Shown here: piece after piece, positions 21,921-30,008 of the stretch
Numbering within the stretch: position 1 is the first letter of the stretch
Layout of the letters: each line of letters opens with the position of its first letter
IMG/VR virus record: IMGVR_UViG_3300034092_000507
Span: 1 to 39,668 of that record
Length of the DNA: 39,668 nt
Direction: 5' to 3' (one strand)
DNA from: a virus
Translations under genes and position numbers: made by a program
The notes under the pieces: generated by a model
The model's input: the letters and a program-made list of their open reading frames with translations, nothing else
Database searches by the model: none
What the model was told of the DNA's origin: nothing

Positions 21921-22162
21921 ACCGTATTAATCGCTACACATTTGAGTTTATAGAAGGTGGAGAAGTGGATGCTAAGTATGGCTTTCCATTTAATAAGGAA
22001 CTTCGGCATGAGTTTCAAATCCCAGCGTCGCAGTCTTGGGATTATGTAGTTCGAGAGTTCCTCAGCTTTTTATCAAACATCTATGGCTATGATATTAAAA
22101 TAGAAGGATACAATGACGACCCACTTGATAATACCAGACTGTCAGATCAAACCTGGTCATGA
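21905..22162 (+). CDS. hypothetical protein upstream of the phosphoesterase
   Basis: 85 residues from ATG at 21905 (MEHAVDRINRYTFEFIEGGE), behind ggaaggattcaaa. Aromatic and acidic, ending IYGYDIKIEGYNDDPLD. Overlaps the metallophosphoesterase gene by 50 bases. Unknown function. Confidence 0.6.
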   Translation: MEHAVDRINRYTFEFIEGGEVDAKYGFPFNKELRHEFQIPASQSWDYVVREFLSFLSNIYGYDIKIEGYNDDPLDNTRLSDQTWS

Positions 22163-22877
22163 TTATAATTACCTAAGATCGATAGGAAACTACATTGTTA
22201 AGAAACGTCCTGATGTTATTATTAATATTGGCGACTTTGCGGACATGCCTTCATTATCAAGCTACGACAAAGGAAAGAAATCGTTTGAAGGACGACGATA
22301 TAAGCATGATGTCGCTGCTGTTCACCAAGCAATGGACATCTTATTAAAACCACTGCGTGACTTGCAAGCAAGACAGCGGAGGAATAAAGATAAGGTGTAC
22401 AAACCTAGGATGGTGTTAACCATTGGTAATCACGAGCATCGTATTAATCGTGCAGTTGAAAACGATTCGATGTTAGACGGTACAATTTCTATTGAGGATT
22501 TGAAGTATGCTGAAGCTGGTTGGGAAGTTATTCCGTTTGAGCAGCCTATCATTATTGATGGTGTTTTATATTCCCATTATGTTACTGCAGGAGCTCTTAA
22601 TCGTCCTGTCGGTTCAGCAGCAGCGATTATCTCCAAGAAACATCAGTCGTGTGTGGTGGGGCATCAGCAAGGTAGACAAGTTGCTTACGCTACTAGAGCA
22701 GATGGGAAAACGCTTACAGCGATAATTGCAGGGAGTTGCTATGAACATGACGAAGACTATCTCGGAGCACAAGGTAATAACTACTGGCGAGGTATTGTGG
22801 TCTTACATGAAGTTCGTGATGGTTGCTTCGATGAGATGTTTGTTTCCTTAGACTTTTTAAAGAAGAGATACTTATGA
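22113..22877 (+). CDS. calcineurin-like metallophosphoesterase
   Basis: 254 residues. Metal-site motifs in order: IPDCQ (D9, Q11), NIGDFAD (D41), TIGNHEHR (N106, H107), LYSHY (H155) and VVGHQQG (H184, Q186). Two positions that are usually His (DxH and GHxH) are Gln here, which I believe is usual for the phage branch but could change metal choice. Substrate unknown: nucleotides, 2',3'-cyclic ends or a phosphoprotein are possible. Set among replication genes, so a nucleic-acid role is plausible. Confidence 0.85.
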   Translation: MTTHLIIPDCQIKPGHDYNYLRSIGNYIVKKRPDVIINIGDFADMPSLSSYDKGKKSFEGRRYKHDVAAVHQAMDILLKPLRDLQARQRRNKDKVYKPRMVLTIGNHEHRINRAVENDSMLDGTISIEDLKYAEAGWEVIPFEQPIIIDGVLYSHYVTAGALNRPVGSAAAIISKKHQSCVVGHQQGRQVAYATRADGKTLTAIIAGSCYEHDEDYLGAQGNNYWRGIVVLHEVRDGCFDEMFVSLDFLKKRYL

Positions 22878-23221
22878 ACAATCCAGTTGCAATGCCTAAG
22901 CCCTACGGATATGTAGAATGCGAAGGTGAGATAACCTTAGAAGAATACTTTCGTAGGTTGCAGGTAGAAGAACCAGAGCTAGCCTCCTACATTCCTGAGA
23001 TAGATAAACCACGAGATAAACAAGTCGGTGGTAAACACTATCATCAGGGTAATGGAATCCAGCCTTGGGATATTATTGAAGCCTGGGAGCTTGACTTCTG
23101 GGAGGGAAATGTGGTAAAATATATACTGCGTTGGAAACACAAAGACGGAGTACAAGACTTAGAGAAAGCGAGGCATTATCTTGACTACATCATTAACAAA
23201 GCTACTACTAGAAGGAATTGA
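22874..23221 (+). CDS. DUF3310 protein
   Basis: 115 residues. The second half is the DUF3310 pattern: QVGGKHYHQGNGIQPWDIIE, LDFWEGNVVKYILRWKHKDG and LEKARHYLDYII. The first 45 residues are variable. The domain is common in phage nucleotide-metabolism regions and is sometimes called nucleotide-kinase-like; its activity is not settled. Starts by ATGA overlap. Confidence 0.85.
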   Translation: MNNPVAMPKPYGYVECEGEITLEEYFRRLQVEEPELASYIPEIDKPRDKQVGGKHYHQGNGIQPWDIIEAWELDFWEGNVVKYILRWKHKDGVQDLEKARHYLDYIINKATTRRN

Positions 23222-23225
23222 CGGA

Positions 23226-23525
23226 ATGAAGAAACCATCAAAGACAGTTAAGTTTAATAAGTTTTATCCTGAGGACAATGGCTTTATCAATGTCTCAGGT
23301 AGTTTTACTGAGAAGGACGACTGGCAAGTAAACCTTACCATCCAAGCAGACACCAAGAATGTAGTCGACTTCTGGGTTAGTGACTGGAATCACAAGGATG
23401 CAGTTGCTCAGTTGAAGGCAATTCAAGAAGCTGCTCAGAAAACTATTGACTTCGTACAGACATGCCTGGCACAACCTGCTAAGGCTGCTGCAGTGAATGC
23501 TGCTAAGCGAGCGAAGAAAAAGTAA
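23226..23525 (+). CDS. hypothetical basic-ended protein
   Basis: 99 residues from ATG at 23226 (MKKPSKTVKFNKFYPEDNGF), four bases after the upstream stop. Beta-rich start (FINVSGSFTEKDDWQVNLTI), then a helix and an Ala/Lys tail (AAVNAAKRAKKK). Possibly DNA-binding through its tail; no family recognised. Confidence 0.65.
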   Translation: MKKPSKTVKFNKFYPEDNGFINVSGSFTEKDDWQVNLTIQADTKNVVDFWVSDWNHKDAVAQLKAIQEAAQKTIDFVQTCLAQPAKAAAVNAAKRAKKK

Positions 23526-23526
23526 T

Positions 23527-23703
23527 ATGAATCGTACTCTTACACTGCCAGAGTTAAAAGAACGGTTGAAGAGTTTAGATGAAGTAATGCTTCTGGAGCT
23601 ACTCGACATAGCTTCAGAAGACTTAGTAGAAACCTTTAGCGACACTATCGAAAACAACTATAACAGACTTCTAAAAGAAGTAGATTGGGAAGAAACTGAA
23701 TGA
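23527..23703 (+). CDS. small acidic protein upstream of ribonucleotide reductase
   Basis: 58 residues from ATG at 23527 (MNRTLTLPELKERLKSLDEV), one base after the upstream stop. Three acidic helices. Stop overlaps the reductase start (ATGA). Confidence 0.65.
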   Translation: MNRTLTLPELKERLKSLDEVMLLELLDIASEDLVETFSDTIENNYNRLLKEVDWEETE

Positions 23704-25607
23704 CAGAATTTAACACACCGTTTAGTACCGTAGGATATATTACATACAAAAGGACATATGCTCGTCGATTGAATGAAGCAGATCCTGGTAGTCCTACAGA
23801 AGAGTTTGAGGACACAGTTAATCGTGTCGTCGCAGCAGCAAACAATCAGTTGAACTGTGATTTCACAGACGCTGAGAAGAAACGCTTGAAGAAGTACTTG
23901 ATGGAATTGAAAGGCACTGTAGCTGGACGATTCCTGTGGCAAATGGGAACTGAAACGGTAGGTCGTTTAGGTCTTGCTAGTCTACAGAACTGTGCGTTCA
24001 CTGTCGTAGATCAACCAGTTCGTCCGTTCACATGGGCAATGGATCTGTTGATGCTAGGTTCAGGAGTAGGCTACAACATCCAGCGTGAGCATGTGTCTAA
24101 GCTTCCTCCAGTTAACGAAAGCTTTAAGACTCCTACACGAATTGATACGAATGATGCAGACTTCATTGTGCCTGACTCTCGTGAAGGATGGGTTAAGCTC
24201 CTCGGTAAGACACTTAAGGCAGCCTTCTTAGCTAACACTGCTACGACCTTTACCTATTCAACGAAGCTAGTTCGTGGTAAGGGTTCTCCTATCAAGGGCT
24301 TTGGTGGTACTGCTTCGGGTGCTGAAGATTTATGTTGGGGTATTGAGAAGATCGGAGAGATCCTAGAGAAGCGAGCTGGTCGTCAGTTACGCTCTATCGA
24401 CTGCCTCGACATCATGAACATTATCGGTGCAATTGTAGTAGCAGGTAATGTAAGACGCTCTGCTCAGATTGCTATTGGTGATCCTGATGATGTTGAATAC
24501 TTACTGGCTAAACGGTGGGACATGGGTAACATTCCTTCGTGGAGAGCTATGTCTAATAACAGTGTAGTATGCAACGACTTCAAAGATCTCCATGAGTATT
24601 TCTGGGATGGGTATGAAGGCAAGGGCGAGCCTTATGGTTTAATTAACCTGAAGCTCAGCAGGAAGATTGGAAGACTGGGAGAGACTCAGTATCCAGATCC
24701 TAAGGTGATGGGTTACAATCCTTGTGCTGAGCAGTCCTTAGCTCCGTATGAGACTTGTTGTTTGGCTGAGATATATCTGCCTAATGTGTCGAGTAAGTCT
24801 GAGTTTATCGACATCTGTAAGCTGCTATATCGTATCAACAAACACAGTCTAGCTTTACCCTGCCATCTCGAAGAGACTGCAGATATTGTACATAGTAATA
24901 TGCGGATGGGCATCGGAGTTACTGGTGTCTTGCAAGCAAGTGAAGAACAACGTAGCTGGTTATCAGAAGCTTACACAGAATTACGAGCTTTCGATAAGGA
25001 ATACAGTGCTAAGCATGGCTTCCCAGAGTCAGTAAAACTTACCACTGTTAAACCTTCAGGTACATTGTCGTTACTTCCAGGTGTAACTTCTGGTTGCCAT
25101 CCTGCGTATTCTCGGTACATGATTCGTAGGATTCGTATTGCAGCAGACCACGCTCTCGTACAAGTCTGTCGTGATCACGGTTATCCTGTGGAGTATCAGC
25201 GTAACTTTGATGGTAGTGAAGATCACAGTACAATGGTAGTTAGCTTCCCATTCTGCTATCCAGAGGGAACAAAGTTAGCTGCTGAGATGACTGCGATTGA
25301 TCAGTTGGAAGTGGTGAAGTGGTTGCAAGCTCATTGGTCAGACAATAGTGTTTCCTGTACAGTGTATTATCGTAAGGAAGAACTACCTGAGATCAAGAAG
25401 TACCTTGCTAAGAACTATAAGAACAATCATAAGTCCTTGTCGTTCTTACTACACAATGAGCATGGATTCCACCAAGCACCCTTGGAGGAGATTACTAAAG
25501 AGCAGTATGAAGAACTAGTTGCTAAGACTCGTTTGATTACTAAGATTGATGAAGCAAGCTTTGACGGAGGGGACGAGTGCGCCAGTGGTGCATGTCCAGT
25601 TAAATGA
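23700..25607 (+). CDS. class II (B12-dependent) ribonucleotide triphosphate reductase
   Basis: 635 residues. All five cysteines of the Lactobacillus leichmannii-type monomeric enzyme are present with the right spacing: C98 (SLQNC), C342 in NPCAEQ with E344 (thiyl radical site), C353 eleven residues later, and C627/C632 in CASGACPVK at the end, five apart. Other family segments: GSGVGYNIQREHV, IVVAGNVRRSAQI and VKPSGTLSLLPGV. It makes deoxyribonucleotides using adenosylcobalamin, so no oxygen is needed. At about 100 residues shorter than the 739-residue bacterial enzyme, its insertions look trimmed. Likely feeds the polymerase in the same transcript. Confidence 0.93.
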   Translation: MTEFNTPFSTVGYITYKRTYARRLNEADPGSPTEEFEDTVNRVVAAANNQLNCDFTDAEKKRLKKYLMELKGTVAGRFLWQMGTETVGRLGLASLQNCAFTVVDQPVRPFTWAMDLLMLGSGVGYNIQREHVSKLPPVNESFKTPTRIDTNDADFIVPDSREGWVKLLGKTLKAAFLANTATTFTYSTKLVRGKGSPIKGFGGTASGAEDLCWGIEKIGEILEKRAGRQLRSIDCLDIMNIIGAIVVAGNVRRSAQIAIGDPDDVEYLLAKRWDMGNIPSWRAMSNNSVVCNDFKDLHEYFWDGYEGKGEPYGLINLKLSRKIGRLGETQYPDPKVMGYNPCAEQSLAPYETCCLAEIYLPNVSSKSEFIDICKLLYRINKHSLALPCHLEETADIVHSNMRMGIGVTGVLQASEEQRSWLSEAYTELRAFDKEYSAKHGFPESVKLTTVKPSGTLSLLPGVTSGCHPAYSRYMIRRIRIAADHALVQVCRDHGYPVEYQRNFDGSEDHSTMVVSFPFCYPEGTKLAAEMTAIDQLEVVKWLQAHWSDNSVSCTVYYRKEELPEIKKYLAKNYKNNHKSLSFLLHNEHGFHQAPLEEITKEQYEELVAKTRLITKIDEASFDGGDECASGACPVK

Positions 25608-25756
25608 AGATTGAACTGCTATGCTTGACTGAGAATGAGGATGGGTCTGCTGATATGGACGTAGAACTAGACGAAGAAGCTAAGACTCTTCTCATTCAGG
25701 TTGGCTTAGAAACCCTGCTCCTCAAAGCAATAGATAAATATAAGGAATCAGAATGA
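25604..25756 (+). CDS. small acidic protein after the reductase
   Basis: 50 residues (MKIELLCLTENEDGSADMDV), acidic, one helix at the end (LETLLLKAIDKYKESE). ATGA overlap with the reductase stop and again with the next gene, a coupled series. Confidence 0.6.
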   Translation: MKIELLCLTENEDGSADMDVELDEEAKTLLIQVGLETLLLKAIDKYKESE

Positions 25757-25881
25757 GTATTGAACTATCTTTTCTTACTGGGTTTATGGTAGGCTTTGAA
25801 TATATCGATGAATACGATGATTGTCGACATCTTATTCTAGACGTAGGAATATTCAGGCTACTGTTTTCCTTCGAGCGTTAA
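25753..25881 (+). CDS. tiny last gene of the rightward unit
   Basis: 42 residues (MSIELSFLTGFMVGFEYIDE), ending DVGIFRLLFSFER. It starts by ATGA overlap with the gene before, so it is probably translated. The terminator begins 6 bases after its stop. Confidence 0.55.
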   Translation: MSIELSFLTGFMVGFEYIDEYDDCRHLILDVGIFRLLFSFER

Positions 25882-25887
25882 CTTAAG

Positions 25888-25910
25888 AGCCCTCTTCGGA
25901 GGGCTTTTTT
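25888..25910 (+). terminator. intrinsic terminator between the converging units
   Basis: AGCCCTC (25888-25894), TTCG loop, GAGGGCT (25899-25905), then TTTTTT. A seven-pair stem with the very stable TTCG loop and a clean T-run on the plus strand. It closes the rightward unit. The endolysin gene on the other strand ends at 25909. Read leftward, no T-run follows, so it would stop leftward transcription less well. Confidence 0.92.
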
Positions 25911-26343
25911 ATTGGAACGAACGAGTGCCGTTACGGTCTATAATTAAGGCTTGTTTCTTGGGTGCTTCAGAAGGGGTGTTAGGAACGCTTATATGAGTCC
26001 AGGAAGCGAATTCTTCGATGATCTGATGGTAGGGTATATCCGCTTTAATGCAAGCCTCTACGACCTGTTTAGGGGTCATTCCAGAGACTTTAAAATCAGC
26101 AGCACAACCTAGGGGATGTTGAGATTTACTGGTAGAACCAATGGCTTTATTAACCTCAGGAGATCTATAGCCTGAAGTTACTATGATTGGCTTACCGATC
26201 ACTGCTCTAACCTGTTCAAGCAAGGCTGCTAAGCGAGTTAAGTTAGCTATCGCTGTAGCATTCGGGGTATTATCTAATCCTCTACGCTCAGCAGTCTGTG
26301 AAGCAGTCAGCTCTTCTAATGTGAAATTAGGGCTTAAGTTCAT
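25909..26343 (-). CDS. endolysin, peptidase M15 (D-Ala-D-Ala carboxypeptidase-like)
   Basis: 144 residues. Zinc motif SQHPLGCAAD (H76, D83) and WTHIS (H117), with VTSGYRSPEVNKAIG before them: the M15A pattern. It cuts peptide links in the cell wall at lysis. No signal peptide, so it depends on the holin just upstream, which it overlaps by 4 bases. Last gene of the leftward late unit. Confidence 0.92.
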   Translation of the reverse strand: MNLSPNFTLEELTASQTAERRGLDNTPNATAIANLTRLAALLEQVRAVIGKPIIVTSGYRSPEVNKAIGSTSKSQHPLGCAADFKVSGMTPKQVVEACIKADIPYHQIIEEFASWTHISVPNTPSEAPKKQALIIDRNGTRSFQ

Positions 26344-26801
26344 TTACTAATCAGTTTGTCAATAGAGTTAGTCTTAGCTGCACTACCTTGTGAGCTGCCG
26401 AAATAGTAGCTAATAATTTGAGTTGCTATTGCAGAAAGGACACCCATGACATAGATGAGGATGTCTTTCTTCGTAGGATCTACTACACCATCATCAAATA
26501 TAATAACACCAAATAATAAAAAGATCAGAGTAAGAACTCCTATTGCTAAGAGAGGAGTAACAATCTTATTTAAGAATGGAGCATGCTCTGAAGTAGCTAC
26601 CGTAGCTTCTCTTTCACGAGCTGATGCTAGATCAGCAGAGTAGACCTTAGCTAACTCGGTGTCGTTAGCCATCTTAGCCAGCTCTCCGTCTTGCTGCATC
26701 TTAAGCAGCTCCATCTGAGCTTTAGCTTTAGCTTCTGGGTCAGGAAAGAACTTATCAACAAGTCGCATTCCTACATCAAGCAGTGCTCCTAATGGTATCA
26801 T
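26340..26801 (-). CDS. holin, GTA_holin_3TM-like
   Basis: 153 residues. An amphipathic first part (MIPLGALLDVGMRLVDKFFP), a charged helix (KAKAQMELLKMQQDGELAKM), then two strong membrane helices (IVTPLLAIGVLTLIFLLFGV and KDILIYVMGVLSAIATQIIS) and a tail YYFGSSQGSAAKTNSIDKLI. This arrangement and the YYFGSSQGS end are those of the 3TM holin family of gene-transfer agents and phages. It opens the inner membrane for the endolysin. Overlaps both neighbours by 4 bases. Confidence 0.88.
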   Translation of the reverse strand: MIPLGALLDVGMRLVDKFFPDPEAKAKAQMELLKMQQDGELAKMANDTELAKVYSADLASAREREATVATSEHAPFLNKIVTPLLAIGVLTLIFLLFGVIIFDDGVVDPTKKDILIYVMGVLSAIATQIISYYFGSSQGSAAKTNSIDKLISK

Positions 26802-29800
26802 TCTTCTAACTCTATGCCTTTCTTGGATAATTTAGCACGAATAAAAGCTTCTCTGAATTCAGGGTCTCTCATCTTTTCCATGAGCATAATATTAGTAGCA
26901 ACCTTTCGACCACGCTTAAGAGCTTGCTCTAATAAATATTTCTGCATTGCAGGAGGAGCGTTCTGATATCCTGCTGTCTCAATAACACGAGACGCTTGTG
27001 CCTCAGCAAACTGACTAGACAATGCCTGGTATCTGCTAATGTCTTCACCTTCTAAGTCTACACCACGTAGTGTTTTATTAGGTAGGTTATAATCTACTTT
27101 AGTTCTAGCAAGTTCTTCTTGTAAGGGAGTACGCTCTGTAGGAAATGTTTGTAATCCAGTGTACGCTGCTAAACCATATGACGGATTAGGTCTTTCACCG
27201 CCAATTAACATAGATTGAACTGGTAACTCTTGACGAGATGGGATAGGTAGTCCTAAACCAAAGTCAGGAATACGAGCTTGAACAGCTTCTCCAAAGTTAG
27301 TCACTACACGAGAATAAGGATCAGCAGAACGAGCAGGAGCTGCTATAATAGACGGCACAAGTAAACCAGCAAAGCTGTTAACAAAACTACCACCGTAACG
27401 CTCTGGATCGTGTACTGCTTGTAGCAAACCAGAGATCCCTTCTAAGTAGGTCTTAGATACAATGTTTTTAGTTACACCTGCTACGACATCGACAACAAGA
27501 TCTTTCTCTTTATCTTTATCGTACGAAGGTTTAGATACATAGTCAGCCACTGCGTTAATACCGTCGACTGCAGATCCAACAATAGTCGCTAACGGTTCTA
27601 CACGAGCGTATGAATACCATTTATCCCCTATTTTAATACTATATTCAGGAGTTTGAGTAGCAATCATTCTGTTTCTTTTTGCAGGATCTTTCGGATACGA
27701 TCCAGTAATATTACCTTCAGCCACCTGCATTGCTAACGCACTTGTAATTCCTACTCCAATAGCAGTTCTAGCAAGTTTTACATCATTAGGTGCATTCTTT
27801 GGAAACATCCCTACTACAGGGACATACGACAAAGCATCCTTCATAATGTTGATAGGAGTCTTTACGAAGGGAATAACAGGGGCTACCCAAGGGTGAGCTG
27901 CTCGGAGAGCTAATAGTTTATTTCCAAAGCTTCCTAAGTCTGCTTGGAATGTAGCTTGTTTAGCAAAGTTACGTACATCGTCGATTAACTTAGTACGTAG
28001 GTTATCAGGTAGTCCCGCTAATTCAGGAGCTTTGAGGATATTATCTTTCCAGTCTGTTGACCTAGTATTTACAGTACGTAACGCATTGTATACAGTCTCT
28101 GGATCGCCATACTTACCAGTAGAAGCTAAGCGATAAGCTTGTGCATTGTACTCCATGCGACGGAAGATAGACTTGAAGAACTCATCAACACCCACGCTAA
28201 CACGACTAGGAGTACGGACTACTTCTCCTAAAATCTTCTCAGCTTTGCTTGCACCTTCCTGAGCACCAATAGCACCACGAATCTCAGGCATTGCTGCATC
28301 GAGTGGTGAACCACGCAAGAATCCTTCCTTAGCAAAAAAGGCAGACTCTAGCGTGCCGTCCATTAATCCTCTAAACGCAGGAAGAACTTCTCCAATCTTC
28401 ACAGCAGACATAGGGTTAATAGCCTGTAAGATACGCTCAGTACCTAGTAAGCCTACCTTAGCAATGCCAGAGAATGCGTTAACTGCAGTCGTAGCTAGAC
28501 CAGAGATGTAAGAGTTTACTACGAACTCACCGAACTTATCTGCCCAGCCTGGCTGCTTAACTGCTTGTGTGGTTAAATCAGCAAGCGATTTATTTTTATC
28601 GAAGCTAGTACCAGGAGCAGCTTTAACTGCTGCAACAGCATCTCTTAATGCAAAGATGTCGGTTAGTTCTTTACCGCCTTTTTGTGTCAATCCTTTTAGA
28701 ATCTCCTCAGTAGAACCTAAGACTTTCTTCTGAGCTTTAGCTGCTGCTAAGGCACGACCAATGTTAGATACGTTACCAATAGCGGAGAAGAGAATAGGTT
28801 TAACTTCGTCGAAGTCTTTCTTAAATACTGCAGCAATCTCTGCATCAGTCATACCAGCAGCACGACCATTCAAGAATAATTCATCGATGGAGTTAATAAG
28901 ATCGACACCACGCTGCAGAGCAGGGATGTACGCATTGATTAGATCACGACCACCTAGTTCCTGTACTTTACGATTAAGCAAGAAGTTCACTGCGGAATCA
29001 GCAGGAATATTAATTGGTGTGGTGTCTAGCTCAGTAGCAATAGCTCCTTTGTTAGCTGCTACGAGACGAGTTAATAACTTCTCTGGGTCTTCTGCTTTGT
29101 ATCCAGCCTTAAGGTATGCTTCTAAGTTCTGAGTACGAAGAGGATTGTCTGCACTGAACGCAGCAGTAAACCTAGACAGAGGAACATCAGTTAATCTGAA
29201 AGGAGCATCTGTGAATAAAGATCTGTAGTCACCTTGAGCAACCTCGTTGGTGAGTTTTGTAGCTAGTTCAGAATCTTCTAACTGCTGTAACAGAGGAACA
29301 ATACTGTCTTGTAGTTCTACATTCTTAGCAGTAGTTGTTTGAGCAATCTCCTCAGCCAAGGGACTTAAAGGTCTGCTTTCTTGTACAGCACCTGTAGTTA
29401 AGCCAGTCTTAGTAGCTTGCAGTTCTTTCCCTGCTTGTTCTACAGCTCCTCGTCCTACTCGATTAATGATAGCACCCAGCGTACCACCAACAGCACCTCC
29501 TAAGGCAACACCAGCAGCAGACGAAGCAACACGACCTAAATCATCTTCTGTATATACAGGCTGTAAAGCACCAGCTACTCCACCACCAGCAGCCCCTCCA
29601 GCGACTAATCCTTTAGCTCCTTTAAACAACAACGAACCAGGGATTAAAGTAGAAGGGTTTACTAAGCCGCCAACAAGTGTGCCTAAGACACCTGACACAG
29701 GATTCTCTGCAGTCATTTGACGTACACGAGACTCTTCTGCTACTTGCTCAGCAGTTGGTTCTTGTCCTAATAACTGAGCAGCCCCTGTAATTTCAGAGCC

Positions 29801-30001
29801 TACAGCTTGTCTAGCAGCAGCTTTGAAGGTTTCAAAAGGAGTAGCATTAGTACGATTGAGATACTCAACAATATCTTTATCTGATAAACCAGCTTTACGA
29901 GCACCTTCTAAGTCGTACTCAGTGCCTTGTGCTAAGTAGTCTGCAATATCAGTAAAAGATAAGCCAGCTTTTCTAGCTCCTACGACATCATAAATAGCCA
30001 T
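26798..30001 (-). CDS. large internal virion / DNA ejection protein
   Basis: 1067 residues, the longest gene. The start contains two tandem units, GARKAGLSFTDIADYLAQG and GARKAGLSDKDIVEYLNR. A Gly/Ala-rich hydrophobic stretch follows (LVAGGAAGGGVAGALQ; GVALGGAVGGTLGAIINR), then long helices. No lysozyme or transglycosylase motif is seen. Position and size match T7 gp16, which is injected and forms the channel across the envelope. The name is from position and composition. Confidence 0.72.
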   Translation of the reverse strand: MAIYDVVGARKAGLSFTDIADYLAQGTEYDLEGARKAGLSDKDIVEYLNRTNATPFETFKAAARQAVGSEITGAAQLLGQEPTAEQVAEESRVRQMTAENPVSGVLGTLVGGLVNPSTLIPGSLLFKGAKGLVAGGAAGGGVAGALQPVYTEDDLGRVASSAAGVALGGAVGGTLGAIINRVGRGAVEQAGKELQATKTGLTTGAVQESRPLSPLAEEIAQTTTAKNVELQDSIVPLLQQLEDSELATKLTNEVAQGDYRSLFTDAPFRLTDVPLSRFTAAFSADNPLRTQNLEAYLKAGYKAEDPEKLLTRLVAANKGAIATELDTTPINIPADSAVNFLLNRKVQELGGRDLINAYIPALQRGVDLINSIDELFLNGRAAGMTDAEIAAVFKKDFDEVKPILFSAIGNVSNIGRALAAAKAQKKVLGSTEEILKGLTQKGGKELTDIFALRDAVAAVKAAPGTSFDKNKSLADLTTQAVKQPGWADKFGEFVVNSYISGLATTAVNAFSGIAKVGLLGTERILQAINPMSAVKIGEVLPAFRGLMDGTLESAFFAKEGFLRGSPLDAAMPEIRGAIGAQEGASKAEKILGEVVRTPSRVSVGVDEFFKSIFRRMEYNAQAYRLASTGKYGDPETVYNALRTVNTRSTDWKDNILKAPELAGLPDNLRTKLIDDVRNFAKQATFQADLGSFGNKLLALRAAHPWVAPVIPFVKTPINIMKDALSYVPVVGMFPKNAPNDVKLARTAIGVGITSALAMQVAEGNITGSYPKDPAKRNRMIATQTPEYSIKIGDKWYSYARVEPLATIVGSAVDGINAVADYVSKPSYDKDKEKDLVVDVVAGVTKNIVSKTYLEGISGLLQAVHDPERYGGSFVNSFAGLLVPSIIAAPARSADPYSRVVTNFGEAVQARIPDFGLGLPIPSRQELPVQSMLIGGERPNPSYGLAAYTGLQTFPTERTPLQEELARTKVDYNLPNKTLRGVDLEGEDISRYQALSSQFAEAQASRVIETAGYQNAPPAMQKYLLEQALKRGRKVATNIMLMEKMRDPEFREAFIRAKLSKKGIELEE

Positions 30002-30008
30002 GTTACTC

